64,000 nucleotides of DNA from JAGOCV01 sp049445855 (GTDB taxonomy: Bacteria; Pseudomonadota; Gammaproteobacteria; Burkholderiales; Burkholderiaceae_C). The notes below the pieces were generated by a model that was not told the origin of the DNA, made no database searches, and worked only from the letters and a program-made list of their open reading frames with translations. This document shows positions 1 through 6,999 of the stretch, in pieces (within the stretch, counting starts at the first letter, position 1; the number at the start of each line of letters is the position of its first letter). Location of the stretch: assembly GCF_049445855.1 (NCBI RefSeq), contig NZ_JBMSDV010000003.1, forward strand, positions 620,001 through 684,000. Reading direction: 5' to 3'. Position numbers and translations under genes: made by a program.

Positions 1-216
1 ACTGCTGCCGCGATGGCCATGGCCGGCATGCCGCAGTCTGCCGTTCCGGGCAAGGGCATGGTGTCAGCAGGCGCAGCCAGCTACGGCGGCGAGACGGCCA
101 TCGCGGTCGGCGTCTCCATGGTGTCGGACTCGGGCAAGTGGGTGTCCAAACTGAATGGCAGCGCCAACTCGCGCGGCAAGTTCGGCATGAGCGTCGGCGT
201 CGGTTTCCAGTGGTAA
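1..216 (+). CDS. Trimeric autotransporter adhesin, C-terminal anchor (5' truncated by window)
   Basis: Only the last 71 codons are present; the reading frame is open from base 1, so the start lies outside the window. The visible part is Gly/Ala/Ser-rich with alternating hydrophobic residues and ends in GVGFQW, with a terminal aromatic residue as in outer-membrane beta-barrels. The stretch AAMAMAGMPQS near the start, followed by amphipathic strands, matches the YadA-like membrane anchor, which trimerises into a 12-stranded barrel that carries the adhesin stalk. The family is inferred from the anchor alone; nothing can be said about the head or stalk. Confidence 0.75.
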   Translation, partial: TAAAMAMAGMPQSAVPGKGMVSAGAASYGGETAIAVGVSMVSDSGKWVSKLNGSANSRGKFGMSVGVGFQW

Positions 217-421
217 GGCGATGCGAACGCGTCGAATCATGAACAACCATTTCCACGTTGATAACAATCGTTGCCTACAGCATGAACAAGTGTTGCCAAC
301 GCCCCTGAAACAGGCATCCGCTTCTAAAGTTCATCCATCCAGAGCAGAACGGAAACGACGAGAGCGCAGACCCGGCTTTCAGCGGTAATCGGATCAAATT
401 TTCTTCAAGGACAGCAGCAAC
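217..421. other. Intergenic region upstream of the RES triad
   Basis: About 205 bases separate the adhesin from the first antitoxin-like gene. I see no intrinsic terminator and no convincing promoter boxes. The last 20 bases before the gene contain AAGGACAGCAGCAAC, which gives a usable ribosome binding site. If the downstream triad is a toxin-antitoxin operon, its autoregulatory operator should lie here. Confidence 0.4.
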
Positions 422-694
422 ATGAAACACATCGAGACCATCCTTTCCCTGACGCACATCGTGACGTCGGACTTGCGTCCCCGCGTGCGCGTGACACACC
501 AGGGCAGCCGCGACGGCAGCCTGCGCGGCCTGGCCAGCGAAGTGCTGGGCAGTGAAGAGCAAGCGCGCCGCTGGCTCGGGCGCTGCGATGCGCTCGAGCT
601 GCCGATCCTGAACAGCTACCTGTTGCGCCGTGCGCGCAGCAGCAAGGTCAACAACCAGCACTTCATGGAGGCGGCTGCGGCCGTATGGGCATGA
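422..694 (+). CDS. DUF2384-like (MbcA/ParS/Xre toxin-binding) antitoxin-like protein
   Basis: This 90-residue protein contains the block LASEVLGSEEQARRWLGR (about residues 40-57). It resembles the A-x-x-xFG-x-x-x-x-A-x-x-WL core of the DUF2384 domain in antitoxins of RES-type toxins such as MbcA and ParS. No helix-turn-helix is visible in the short N-terminal part, unlike full Xre antitoxins. The stop overlaps the start of the RES-like gene (ATGA), so the two are probably translationally coupled. A paralogue follows the RES gene at 1290. The family call comes from motif reading and is moderately sure; antitoxin activity is inference. Confidence 0.55.
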   Translation: MKHIETILSLTHIVTSDLRPRVRVTHQGSRDGSLRGLASEVLGSEEQARRWLGRCDALELPILNSYLLRRARSSKVNNQHFMEAAAAVWA

Positions 695-1299
695 GCAACA
701 TCGACAATGTCATCCGCGTGTGGCGCCTTGCCACCGCAACCCGTCCTGCACAACAGGTGTGTGCCGAACCAGCGCTGCGTGCAGGCCGCTGGCACGACGT
801 GGGCGACCGCGTGCTGTACGCCTATGAATCCGAGGAACTGGCTGCGCTTTCACTCAGCCAGCTCACGCAAGGCGTGGAGCCTGCGCGTCTGGTGCACGAA
901 AGCCTCGACCTGCCGGCCGACCCGACGCTGCATGCCGAGTTCAACGTGGCCGGCGAAGGCAAGACGCGCCGCGCGTTCTACACCCCCGGTGAAGTGCGCC
1001 TGCCCATCGTGAACCTGAGCGCACTGATGCGTGAACGCCATCTGCTGACGCTGTGGGTGACGTCGCCCTACACCACGCAGCAGCGCACGGTGCTGATCAA
1101 CGCCGACCACCCCGCGTTCGGCAAGATCCGTATCGAGTCACATGTGTTGCCTGGCGCCTCGTTCTTCAGCACCGGCCCCTGCGGCTCCGACGTGGCGGAT
1201 GCCTGGGCGCAGACCGACTTCGGTGCGGATGAAGACGAACCGTCGATGCAGTCCACCCTGTTCCAACCCCGTGAAGTGGGAGCTGCGCCATGCTTCTGA
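691..1299 (+). CDS. RES-domain-like protein (possible NAD-degrading toxin, altered active site)
   Basis: This 202-residue protein carries the RES signature: an early RVWRL, then GRWHDVGDRVLYAYES at about residues 31-46, and late VLINADHPAFGKIRIE, which resembles the NPxHPxF segment. RES toxins cleave or modify NAD-type substrates using conserved Arg, Tyr and Glu. The Arg of GRW and the Tyr of VLY are present at the family spacing. The position where Glu is expected, eleven residues after the Tyr, is Ser (AALSLSQ). The protein may therefore be inactive or altered. The ATG at 691 gives an ATGA overlap with the upstream gene; an in-frame ATG at 685 is an alternative. It sits between two DUF2384-like genes in one operon. 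Confidence 0.6.
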   Translation: MSNIDNVIRVWRLATATRPAQQVCAEPALRAGRWHDVGDRVLYAYESEELAALSLSQLTQGVEPARLVHESLDLPADPTLHAEFNVAGEGKTRRAFYTPGEVRLPIVNLSALMRERHLLTLWVTSPYTTQQRTVLINADHPAFGKIRIESHVLPGASFFSTGPCGSDVADAWAQTDFGADEDEPSMQSTLFQPREVGAAPCF

Positions 1300-1499
1300 T
1301 GAACGTTGAAAATTTCGTCGACGACGTGCCCGGCGTGCTGCCGGTGCGCAACCAGGGCCGCATCGCCGCGATGCTCAGGATGGCGAGCGAGATCTTCGGC
1401 AGCCAGCAGAATGCACAACGCTGGATCAGCAACTGCAGCGAGTCCGACTTGTCGGTGCTGCACGAATGCGTGGAAGCCGCCGCGCAATGGGGGCGCTGA
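1290..1499 (+). CDS. Second DUF2384-like antitoxin-like protein
   Basis: This 69-residue protein has the block MASEIFGSQQNAQRWISNC, which aligns with LASEVLGSEEQARRWLGRC in the gene at 422. ASE, GS, A, RW and C are shared, as is the preceding QG/R segment, so the two look like diverged duplicates. The gene overlaps the end of the RES-like gene; a second in-frame ATG at 1299 would form a TGATG junction and may be the true start. Placing one antitoxin-like domain on each side of a RES protein is not the usual two-gene order. Role as an antitoxin or hetero-oligomer partner is inferred. Confidence 0.5.
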   Translation: MLLMNVENFVDDVPGVLPVRNQGRIAAMLRMASEIFGSQQNAQRWISNCSESDLSVLHECVEAAAQWGR

Positions 1500-1511
1500 G
1501 CGGCGTTCGAA

Positions 1512-2390
1512 TCAGCGGGCAGCGCCGGCCGCGGCGGGCGCTGCGATGAAGTCCAGCACCTCGCGCCGCACCGGCGCCAGCCAGCGCAGCGGCCCCGCGA
1601 GCGAGCCTGCCAGCGTGACGTGGTTGATCGCCGAGTGCCGATGCACCGTCACAGGCACGCCCTGCGCACGCAACGCGCGCGCCATGCCTTCGGTGTTGCG
1701 CTCGGGGTTGACGAGCTTGTCGCTGTCTGGAGCGATGAGCAATGCAGGTGGACTGTCCTTGCTCACATGACGCAGCGGCTGGCTGTCCGGCGGCGTGTCG
1801 GGCCAGTTGAAAGCGACCTGCGCTTCCGGGTTCTCGATGGGCAGGAAGTCGTACGCACCGGCCAGACCGATCCATCCCGCAAAACGCCGGGGCGACAGGC
1901 CCTGCGCATTCAGCCAGCGCGCATCCAGCGCCAACATCGCCGCGTTCCATCCCCCCGCACTGTGACCCATGACGAACACCCGCTTCGGGTCGCCGTTCAT
2001 GTCGTTGAGGTTGTCGAACACCCAGCGCGCCGCCAGGGCGCTGTCCTGCGCGATCTCGCGCCAGCGCACCTCGGGGCTGAGCCGGTAGTCGGCCACGACG
2101 GTGATGACGCCCTGCGACGCCAGCGACTCGCCGACAAAACGGTAGTCGGCACGCTCGCCGCGCGTCCAGCTGCCACCGTAGAAGAACAACACCACCGGCG
2201 GGGTCGCCGTCGAATGGGCGGACGCGAGCGGCTTGTAGACATCGAGCTTCTGGCGCGGATGCGTTCCGTACGCAATGCCTCCGCGCGAGGTGTAGGTGTC
2301 ACGCGCCACCAGCGCATTGAGTGCCTGCGTGCCGGAGCAGCCGGCGAGCAACGCTCCCGCGGCTGCAAGCAACCCCGTGCGTCGCGTCAT
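1512..2390 (-). CDS. Alpha/beta hydrolase, predicted lipoprotein esterase
   Basis: This 292-residue protein begins MTRRTGLLAAAGALLAGC, a lipoprotein signal peptide with lipobox LAGC, so it is likely anchored in the envelope. The body is a COG0657/BD-FAE-type alpha/beta hydrolase. FYGGSW resembles the oxyanion HGGxW motif with Tyr for His, GHSAGGW holds the nucleophile Ser, APDSD gives the acid, and INHVTLAGS the His. Substrates are probably short-chain esters or N-formyl amides. The start at 2390 is chosen because the signal peptide begins there, although the frame stays open upstream to 2546. It runs convergent with the RES triad across a 12-base gap. Confidence 0.75.
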   Translation of the reverse strand: MTRRTGLLAAAGALLAGCSGTQALNALVARDTYTSRGGIAYGTHPRQKLDVYKPLASAHSTATPPVVLFFYGGSWTRGERADYRFVGESLASQGVITVVADYRLSPEVRWREIAQDSALAARWVFDNLNDMNGDPKRVFVMGHSAGGWNAAMLALDARWLNAQGLSPRRFAGWIGLAGAYDFLPIENPEAQVAFNWPDTPPDSQPLRHVSKDSPPALLIAPDSDKLVNPERNTEGMARALRAQGVPVTVHRHSAINHVTLAGSLAGPLRWLAPVRREVLDFIAAPAAAGAAR

Positions 2391-2558
2391 GCGGAACGCC
2401 GGAGACGGCCGGGGGTGGTCGGAATCGTGGCACGGGCTGGGGGGCATGTGAGGCTTCGCATGGTCGGAGCGAGCCAGTGTGCTCGCGGGACGTGTGTCGC
2501 CAAGCGGCGCTTGCATCCGGCGGCGAATGAAACGTTTGCATACCACTCGGGCCGAAGG

Positions 2559-2601
2559 AAAGAAAAAAGCCCGCTATCTTTTTGGTAGCGGGCTTTCTTT
2601 A
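2559..2601 (-). terminator. Rho-independent terminator after tRNA-Met
   Basis: A perfect 11-bp inverted repeat, AAAGCCCGCTA at 2566-2576 and TAGCGGGCTTT at 2586-2596, is followed in the leftward direction by a T run. It starts a few bases beyond the tRNA 3' end and fits termination of the leftward tRNA transcript. Confidence 0.85.
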
Positions 2602-2603
2602 TC

Positions 2604-2680
2604 TGGTGGCGCTTCACGGATTCGAACCGCGGACCTGTGGATTATGATTCCATCGCTCTAACCGACTGAGCTAAAGCGCC
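2604..2680 (-). tRNA. tRNA-Met (anticodon CAT)
   Basis: The 77-base cloverleaf on the minus strand has acceptor GGCGCTT paired with AAGCGCC, discriminator A and an encoded CCA. The D-arm is TAGCTCAGTCGGTTAGAGC and the T-loop TTCGAAT. The anticodon loop ATCATAA places CAT at positions 34-36 with T33 and A37. The acceptor stem is fully paired, so it is not the initiator type. One A-C mismatch occurs at the base of the anticodon stem. A tRNA-Ile with lysidine-modified CAT cannot be excluded by sequence alone, but elongator Met is preferred. Confidence 0.9.
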
Positions 2681-2735
2681 GAGCCCGCGATTATAGCCAA
2701 TCCCGTGGCGCCGGGTCCAGAGCCCCCGGCCGCTC

Positions 2736-4343
2736 TCAGGAAGCGGGCAGCCTGGCCAGTTCCTCGCTGACCAGCCGCACGATCAGGCGGTCCAGCGTAT
2801 CTACCGAGTAGTTGTTCACGTCGTGCACGGTCTCGCGACCGGGGCCGCTGGCCGGGACGGCCGCGTTGGCGTAGGTCAGGAACACGAAGCGTCCGCCCGT
2901 GTACTGGGCGATCTGCCGCTGGATGAATTCGCCCTGCTTGTCCAGGCCGCTCGCGCCCACGCTGAAGATCTTGATGCCCTTGCCCAGCGCCGCCACCATG
3001 TCGTCGTCGTATTGCGGGCCGGCATAGTCCAGGTGCGGCGGCGCATCGGCCAGCAGCACCACCATGCGCGTGGCGCCGTTGCCGCGCCAGTTGAGGTTGT
3101 GCACGGCTTCGTTCAGGGCTTCGTTCATTGCTTCCGGGTAGTCGCCGCCGCCGTCGGCGCGCAGCTTGTTCAAGACGCCCTGAAACGCGTTCAGGTCATT
3201 GGTGAAGTCGTGGCTGCGCAGCACGAACGGGTCGCCCTTGTCGCGGTAGGCCACCATGCCGAAGCACAGGTCGGGCCGGCTGGGCAGTTGCGCCACTTCG
3301 GCGGCGATGCTGCGCAGGCTGGCCTTGAGCTTGTCGATCTCGTCGGCCATGGAGCCGGTGGCGTCGATGAGGAACACCAGGTCGAGCTGCGCGCGGCTGG
3401 CGACGGCTTGCGTGCCCAGACGAACCTCGACCGCGCTCTTCTGGCCGCGCCGCAGGTAGCTGCGTGACGTCTGGCCCTGTTTGCGCACGCTCACTTCATA
3501 CACCTGCGAAGCGACCGGGTCGAATGCGTTGGGGTGCAGCCAGACGCGACCTGCGGCGTCGGTGCGGGCCCACATGGCCTGGCCGCCCGGGGAGCGGACC
3601 AGCACTTCGGCGTCGGGCACGTTGCGCCCGCGCGCGTCCTTCACTTCGAGCAGGTAGCGCTCGCTCACATCGCGTGGGCGGTGGGTGACCTGTGTGCGGT
3701 TGCGGAACGCCAGGTATTCGGAGAACGCGGCGTTGTCGTCGACCATGCCGGCAGTGACGATGGATGGGCGGGGGCGCTGCGGCACGAAGGCATGGGGTGC
3801 GGCCTGCGGCGCGGGTTCGGCCCAGGCACGGTCGGCGGCAATGTCGGCGCGGCGCTCGCGTTCGGAGCTCTCGGCGGCCATGGCTTTCGCGGCAGACGCG
3901 GTGGGTGCAGGCGGCGCTGCGGGAGCAGCCCTTGAGACGGTGGGGGCTGCAGAGCGTTCCAGCCGTGCGTCACCGGCTTCACCCGACGCCGCAAGTTCGG
4001 ACGCGAGTGCGCCATGGCGGCGATGCTCGCGCTGGCTGTTCTGCGCGATGCCGGGCACTTCACGCGTCTGGATCGGCCGTGCGCAGGTGTTGGCGCTGGG
4101 TGCCTGGAAGTTGGGCGACACGCGCAGCGGTGCCCAGGTGCCATATTGCTGGTCGGGCTGCGGATACGGTTGTGGCATGGGGTGGGGCAGCGGCCTCGGC
4201 TCCGGCCACAGCGCGCCGTCCTGCGGCACAGGTGCGATGGACAGGGCGCCGGCCGGGGCACAGGCCATCAGCATCTGCGTGCACAGGAGTGCGGCCAGGC
4301 TGCGTTGCAGGCGGGGAGAGAAGCTGGATGCGAGACGTGTCAT
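2736..4343 (-). CDS. VWA-domain lipoprotein
   Basis: This 535-residue protein opens with a signal peptide ending in LMAC (lipobox), so it is a predicted lipoprotein. A low-complexity Pro/Ala-rich region follows. At about residues 230-300 there is an Ig-like or carboxypeptidase-regulatory-like segment (ARGRNVPDAEVLVRSPGGQ). A von Willebrand factor A domain occupies about 318-500, with the metal-site motif DATGSM (Thr in place of the first Ser) and MVVLLADAPPH. The start at 4343 is preferred because GGAG lies about eight bases upstream and the signal peptide begins there. It is divergent from the ECF sigma gene, and both are preceded by TTAACCCC-N16-CGTGGAAG, so it is probably a target of that sigma factor. 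Confidence 0.8.
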   Translation of the reverse strand: MTRLASSFSPRLQRSLAALLCTQMLMACAPAGALSIAPVPQDGALWPEPRPLPHPMPQPYPQPDQQYGTWAPLRVSPNFQAPSANTCARPIQTREVPGIAQNSQREHRRHGALASELAASGEAGDARLERSAAPTVSRAAPAAPPAPTASAAKAMAAESSERERRADIAADRAWAEPAPQAAPHAFVPQRPRPSIVTAGMVDDNAAFSEYLAFRNRTQVTHRPRDVSERYLLEVKDARGRNVPDAEVLVRSPGGQAMWARTDAAGRVWLHPNAFDPVASQVYEVSVRKQGQTSRSYLRRGQKSAVEVRLGTQAVASRAQLDLVFLIDATGSMADEIDKLKASLRSIAAEVAQLPSRPDLCFGMVAYRDKGDPFVLRSHDFTNDLNAFQGVLNKLRADGGGDYPEAMNEALNEAVHNLNWRGNGATRMVVLLADAPPHLDYAGPQYDDDMVAALGKGIKIFSVGASGLDKQGEFIQRQIAQYTGGRFVFLTYANAAVPASGPGRETVHDVNNYSVDTLDRLIVRLVSEELARLPAS

Positions 4344-4372
4344 GGAGGGCTCCGCAAAAAGTTGTGACGCTG

Positions 4373-4404
4373 CTTCCACGGTCGGCGTCGCGACGCGGGG
4401 TTAA
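4373..4404 (-). promoter_or_regulatory. Predicted ECF-type promoter of the VWA lipoprotein gene
   Basis: On the minus strand TTAACCCC, 16 bases, then CGTGGAAG lies 29 bases before the VWA start codon. Exactly the same pair of elements with the same spacing occurs on the plus strand before the sigma-factor gene. Shape and spacing fit an ECF sigma promoter (AAC-containing -35, CGT-containing -10). Confidence 0.65.
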
Positions 4405-4438
4405 CAGGCACAAATTTTTTTGCCTGGGCTTAACCCCG
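4396..4438. repeat. Imperfect palindrome between divergent promoters
   Basis: CGGGGTTAACAGGCA at 4396-4410 pairs with TGCCTGGGCTTAACCCCG at 4421-4438, apart from a three-base bulge (GGC). The intervening ten bases are CAAATTTTTT. The outer arms are the two -35-like elements of the divergent promoters, so the symmetry follows partly from the promoter pair. The paired inner CAGGCA/TGCCTG could be an additional operator. Confidence 0.6.
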
Positions 4439-4461
4439 AACGCAGTCTTGGCCCGTGGAAG
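4430..4461 (+). promoter_or_regulatory. Predicted ECF-type promoter of the sigma-factor gene
   Basis: TTAACCCC at 4430-4437, a 16-base spacer and CGTGGAAG at 4454-4461 end 19 bases before the sigma-factor ATG. It is the plus-strand twin of the element before the VWA gene, which suggests that the sigma factor controls its own operon and the lipoprotein. Confidence 0.65.
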
Positions 4462-4480
4462 GTGATGTGACAATCCCCGC

Positions 4481-5092
4481 ATGCCCACCCACGCAGAGAT
4501 GCCCGACGACGAACTGATGCTTGCCTACGCGCGCGGCGACGTTTCGGCGTTCGACGCGCTCTATGCCCGCCACGAAGGCGCGTTGCTGCGCTTCGTGCGG
4601 CGGTTGCTCGGCCATGCGCTGGCCGCGCAGGCCGACGAGGTGTTCCAGGACACATGGATGCGCATCATTGCCGCGCGCGAGCGATTCACTGCTGACGGCG
4701 CGTCGTGGAAAACCTGGGCCTTCACCATCGCCCACAACGCTGCGCTCGACCGCCTGCGCACCAGCGGCCGCGAAACGCAGATCGAAATGGCCGACGACGG
4801 CAGCGACCCGATGGACTGGCTGCAGGAAGCGCTGGACATGGCGCATCCGTCGAGCGAAGACACCGCGTTCTGGCGCGCGGCGGGGCAGCAGTTGCTCGAT
4901 TGCCTGGACGCATTGCCCGCGCCGCAGCGCGCTGCGTTCCTGCTGCATCACGAAGATGGCGCGTCGGTGGAAGAACTGGCGCAGAGCCTTTCGCTGCCTT
5001 TCGAAACCGCGAAGAGTCGTCTGCGTTACGCGCTGCAGAAGCTGCGTGGATGCATGCAGGCCTATCTGGTGGTGCTGGAGCCCCGCACATGA
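4481..5092 (+). CDS. ECF-family RNA polymerase sigma factor
   Basis: This 203-residue sigma-70 family protein has only regions 2 and 4. Region 2 spans about residues 25-90 (LYARHEGALLRF, ADEVFQDTWMRII, KTWAFTIAHNAALDRLR). Region 4 spans about 140-190 (LPAPQRAAFLLHHEDGAS, then the helix-turn-helix SLPFETAKSRLRYALQKLR). This layout is that of extracytoplasmic-function sigma factors. It overlaps the next gene, a membrane protein, by ATGA, the usual position of an anti-sigma factor. The twin promoter elements on both sides of its intergenic region point to autoregulation. An alternative start at 4499 (MPDDEL) would remove six residues. Confidence 0.88.
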   Translation: MPTHAEMPDDELMLAYARGDVSAFDALYARHEGALLRFVRRLLGHALAAQADEVFQDTWMRIIAARERFTADGASWKTWAFTIAHNAALDRLRTSGRETQIEMADDGSDPMDWLQEALDMAHPSSEDTAFWRAAGQQLLDCLDALPAPQRAAFLLHHEDGASVEELAQSLSLPFETAKSRLRYALQKLRGCMQAYLVVLEPRT

Positions 5093-6060
5093 GCGACCCA
5101 CGCGACAACCTGCGGGACGCACGGCTGCGCCGCGCGCTGGACCACGCGCCCGATGTGCACATGACGCCCGACGCCGCCGTGCGCGCATCCGTGCTGCGGG
5201 CTGCGCACGAAGCCGTGCAGGGCGGTGCGACTGCGAACACAGGCGCGGCCGCATCGTTGCCGTGGTGGAAGCGCTTGCTGGGCGGCCGTGGGCGCGCGCC
5301 TTGGAACGCCGCATTCGCCACGGTGCTGGTTGCCGGGTTCATCACCGTCATGTGGCACGGCGAGGAAATTCCTGATGCACGCGTCGATTCCGCGGCGCCG
5401 CAGGTTGCCGCTGAAAAAGCGAAGCGCGCTGTGGAGAGGCAGTCTGCAGAAGCCAGTGTGGTGAAGCGCGAAGCGGAACAGAAAGCTGAGCCGCAACCGC
5501 CGGCTGCAGCACCCGTACCTGCACCTGCGCCTGCGCCTGCGCCAGCCGCTCCACCCGTGCCGCAGGCCATGGCTTCTGCCGCGCCTGCGCCACCACCTGC
5601 TGCCATGGCGAGGCCATCAGCCGCTCTTTCCGAACGTCGTAGCCAGGCCTTGACGGACCAGGAACTGGCGCGCAATTTCGCACCGCAATCGGGGCCGCAG
5701 TCGTGGATCGACGCCTGGAATTTCGCGCGCGCGCCGCGCAGTGCCTCACCCGCTGCTTCGTCGATCCGTGTCGGGCGTGACAGCGCGCCGGATCTGGCCT
5801 TGCTGCTGCGAGCCGTTCAGGCGCAGGCCGATGCGAGCCCGGATGCTTCCGGCTCGGCAGCCGGTTCGCAGCCCCCGCCCATGCGCATCGAACTCCTGCG
5901 CGACGGCGATGCACTGGGCACGCTCGAGTTGTATGCGGACCATTGGCGTTTCGTGTCGCGCTTCGCGAGGACACCCGGTCCGCGCTCGGGGCCGTTGAAC
6001 CCCGTGTTGCGCGACTCGATCGATGGCGAACTGCGTCGCCTCGGTCTGTTGCCGCCTTAG
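5089..6060 (+). CDS. Membrane protein coupled to ECF sigma factor (putative anti-sigma)
   Basis: The start at 5089 gives an ATGA overlap with the sigma gene; the product is 323 residues. Residues 1-60 are charged and presumably cytoplasmic. One hydrophobic helix lies at about 67-87 (NAAFATVLVAGFITVMW). After it comes a periplasmic region with Lys/Glu-rich sequence, a Pro/Ala repeat and a folded C-terminal part of about 120 residues (MRIELLRDGDALGTLELYADHWRF) that I do not recognise. Position and topology suit an anti-sigma factor. No canonical zinc-binding HxxxCxxC motif is visible in the N-terminus, so that role is inferred from context only. Confidence 0.7.
   Translation: MSDPRDNLRDARLRRALDHAPDVHMTPDAAVRASVLRAAHEAVQGGATANTGAAASLPWWKRLLGGRGRAPWNAAFATVLVAGFITVMWHGEEIPDARVDSAAPQVAAEKAKRAVERQSAEASVVKREAEQKAEPQPPAAAPVPAPAPAPAPAAPPVPQAMASAAPAPPPAAMARPSAALSERRSQALTDQELARNFAPQSGPQSWIDAWNFARAPRSASPAASSIRVGRDSAPDLALLLRAVQAQADASPDASGSAAGSQPPPMRIELLRDGDALGTLELYADHWRFVSRFARTPGPRSGPLNPVLRDSIDGELRRLGLLPP
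5518..5543 (+). repeat. Short CCTGCG tandem repeat encoding Pro-Ala
   Basis: Four near-identical hexamers (CCTGCA once, then CCTGCG three times) encode Pro-Ala dipeptides in the periplasmic linker of the membrane protein. Repeat-number changes here would stay in frame and alter only linker length. Confidence 0.6.
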
Positions 6061-6096
6061 AGCCCGAAGCTATGACTTCGTCTTTGCTGATCCGCC

Positions 6097-6873
6097 CTAC
6101 TTGTTGCCGAAACTGGCCTTGCGCTTGTTGACGAAGGCGTCCATGCCTTCCTTCTGGTCGGCGGTGGCAAACATCGCGTGGAACATGCGGCGCTCGAACA
6201 TCACGCCGTCGGCCAACGTGCCTTCGAACGAGCGGTTCACCGACTCCTTGGCCGCCATCACCGCGAGCTGCGAGTAGTCGCTGATCATGAGCGCCGCGCC
6301 GAGGGATTCTTCCATCAGCTTGTCCAGCGGCACGACGCGGCTCACCAGGCCCGAGCGCTCGGCTTCGGTCGCGTCCATCATGCGGCCGGTGAGTGCGAGA
6401 TCCATGGCCTTGGACTTGCCTACCGCGCGCGGCAGGCGCTGCGTGCCACCCGCGCCGGGGATGATGCCGAGCTTCACTTCGGGCTGGCCGAATTTCGCGT
6501 TGTCGGCTGCGATGATGAAGTCGCACATCATCGCCAGCTCGCAGCCACCGCCCAGGGCGAAGCCGCTGACCGCCGCGATCACCGGCTTGCGGATGGAACG
6601 GATGGTTTCCCAGTTGCGGGTGATGTAGTCGCCCTTGTAGACATCGGAGAACGTGTAGGTGGCCATGGCGCCGATGTCCGCCCCCGCGGCGAACGCCTTC
6701 TCGCTTCCGGTGACGATCATGCAGCCGATGTTCTCGTCGGCGTCGAAGGCCTTGAGCGCGGCGCCCAGTTCGTCCATCAATTCGTTGTTGAGCGCATTGA
6801 GTTGCTTGGGACGGTTGAGCGTGACGATGCCGACCTTGCCTTCGGTGCGGGTGAGGATGAGTTCGTAAGCCAT
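6097..6873 (-). CDS. Enoyl-CoA hydratase (crotonase family), PaaF-like
   Basis: This 258-residue protein has the crotonase-fold oxyanion segment AFAAGADIGAM and both catalytic Glu contexts: GGGCELAMMCDF at about residues 108-119 and GQPEVKLGIIPGAGGTQRL at about 130-148. It hydrates trans-2-enoyl-CoA to 3-hydroxyacyl-CoA. The start at 6873 is supported by GGAG about nine bases upstream. It is divergent from paaG-paaI-paaK across a shared palindromic operator, so a PaaF-like role in phenylacetate breakdown is likely. General fatty-acid or amino-acid degradation remains possible. Confidence 0.88.
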   Translation of the reverse strand: MAYELILTRTEGKVGIVTLNRPKQLNALNNELMDELGAALKAFDADENIGCMIVTGSEKAFAAGADIGAMATYTFSDVYKGDYITRNWETIRSIRKPVIAAVSGFALGGGCELAMMCDFIIAADNAKFGQPEVKLGIIPGAGGTQRLPRAVGKSKAMDLALTGRMMDATEAERSGLVSRVVPLDKLMEESLGAALMISDYSQLAVMAAKESVNRSFEGTLADGVMFERRMFHAMFATADQKEGMDAFVNKRKASFGNK

Positions 6874-6937
6874 TGAAAAAGTCTCCGTTGAAGCAAACCC
6901 AAGAATGCCACAGGTGCGGGAAAACACGGGGTGAAAA

Positions 6938-6961
6938 TTAACCGACCAAGCGGTCGGTTAA
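6938..6961. promoter_or_regulatory. Perfect palindrome, probable TetR-type operator (PaaR-like)
   Basis: TTAACCGACC at 6938-6947 and GGTCGGTTAA at 6952-6961 form perfect 10-bp arms around a four-base spacer (AAGC). It lies between the divergent enoyl-CoA hydratase and paaG starts. ACCGACC/GGTCGGT dyads of this kind are typical of TetR-family regulators of acyl-CoA and phenylacetate genes. The identity of the regulator is inferred. Confidence 0.7.
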
Positions 6962-6999
6962 TGACGTTTGGTGATAGATTTCCCCGCAGGAGACAAAAC

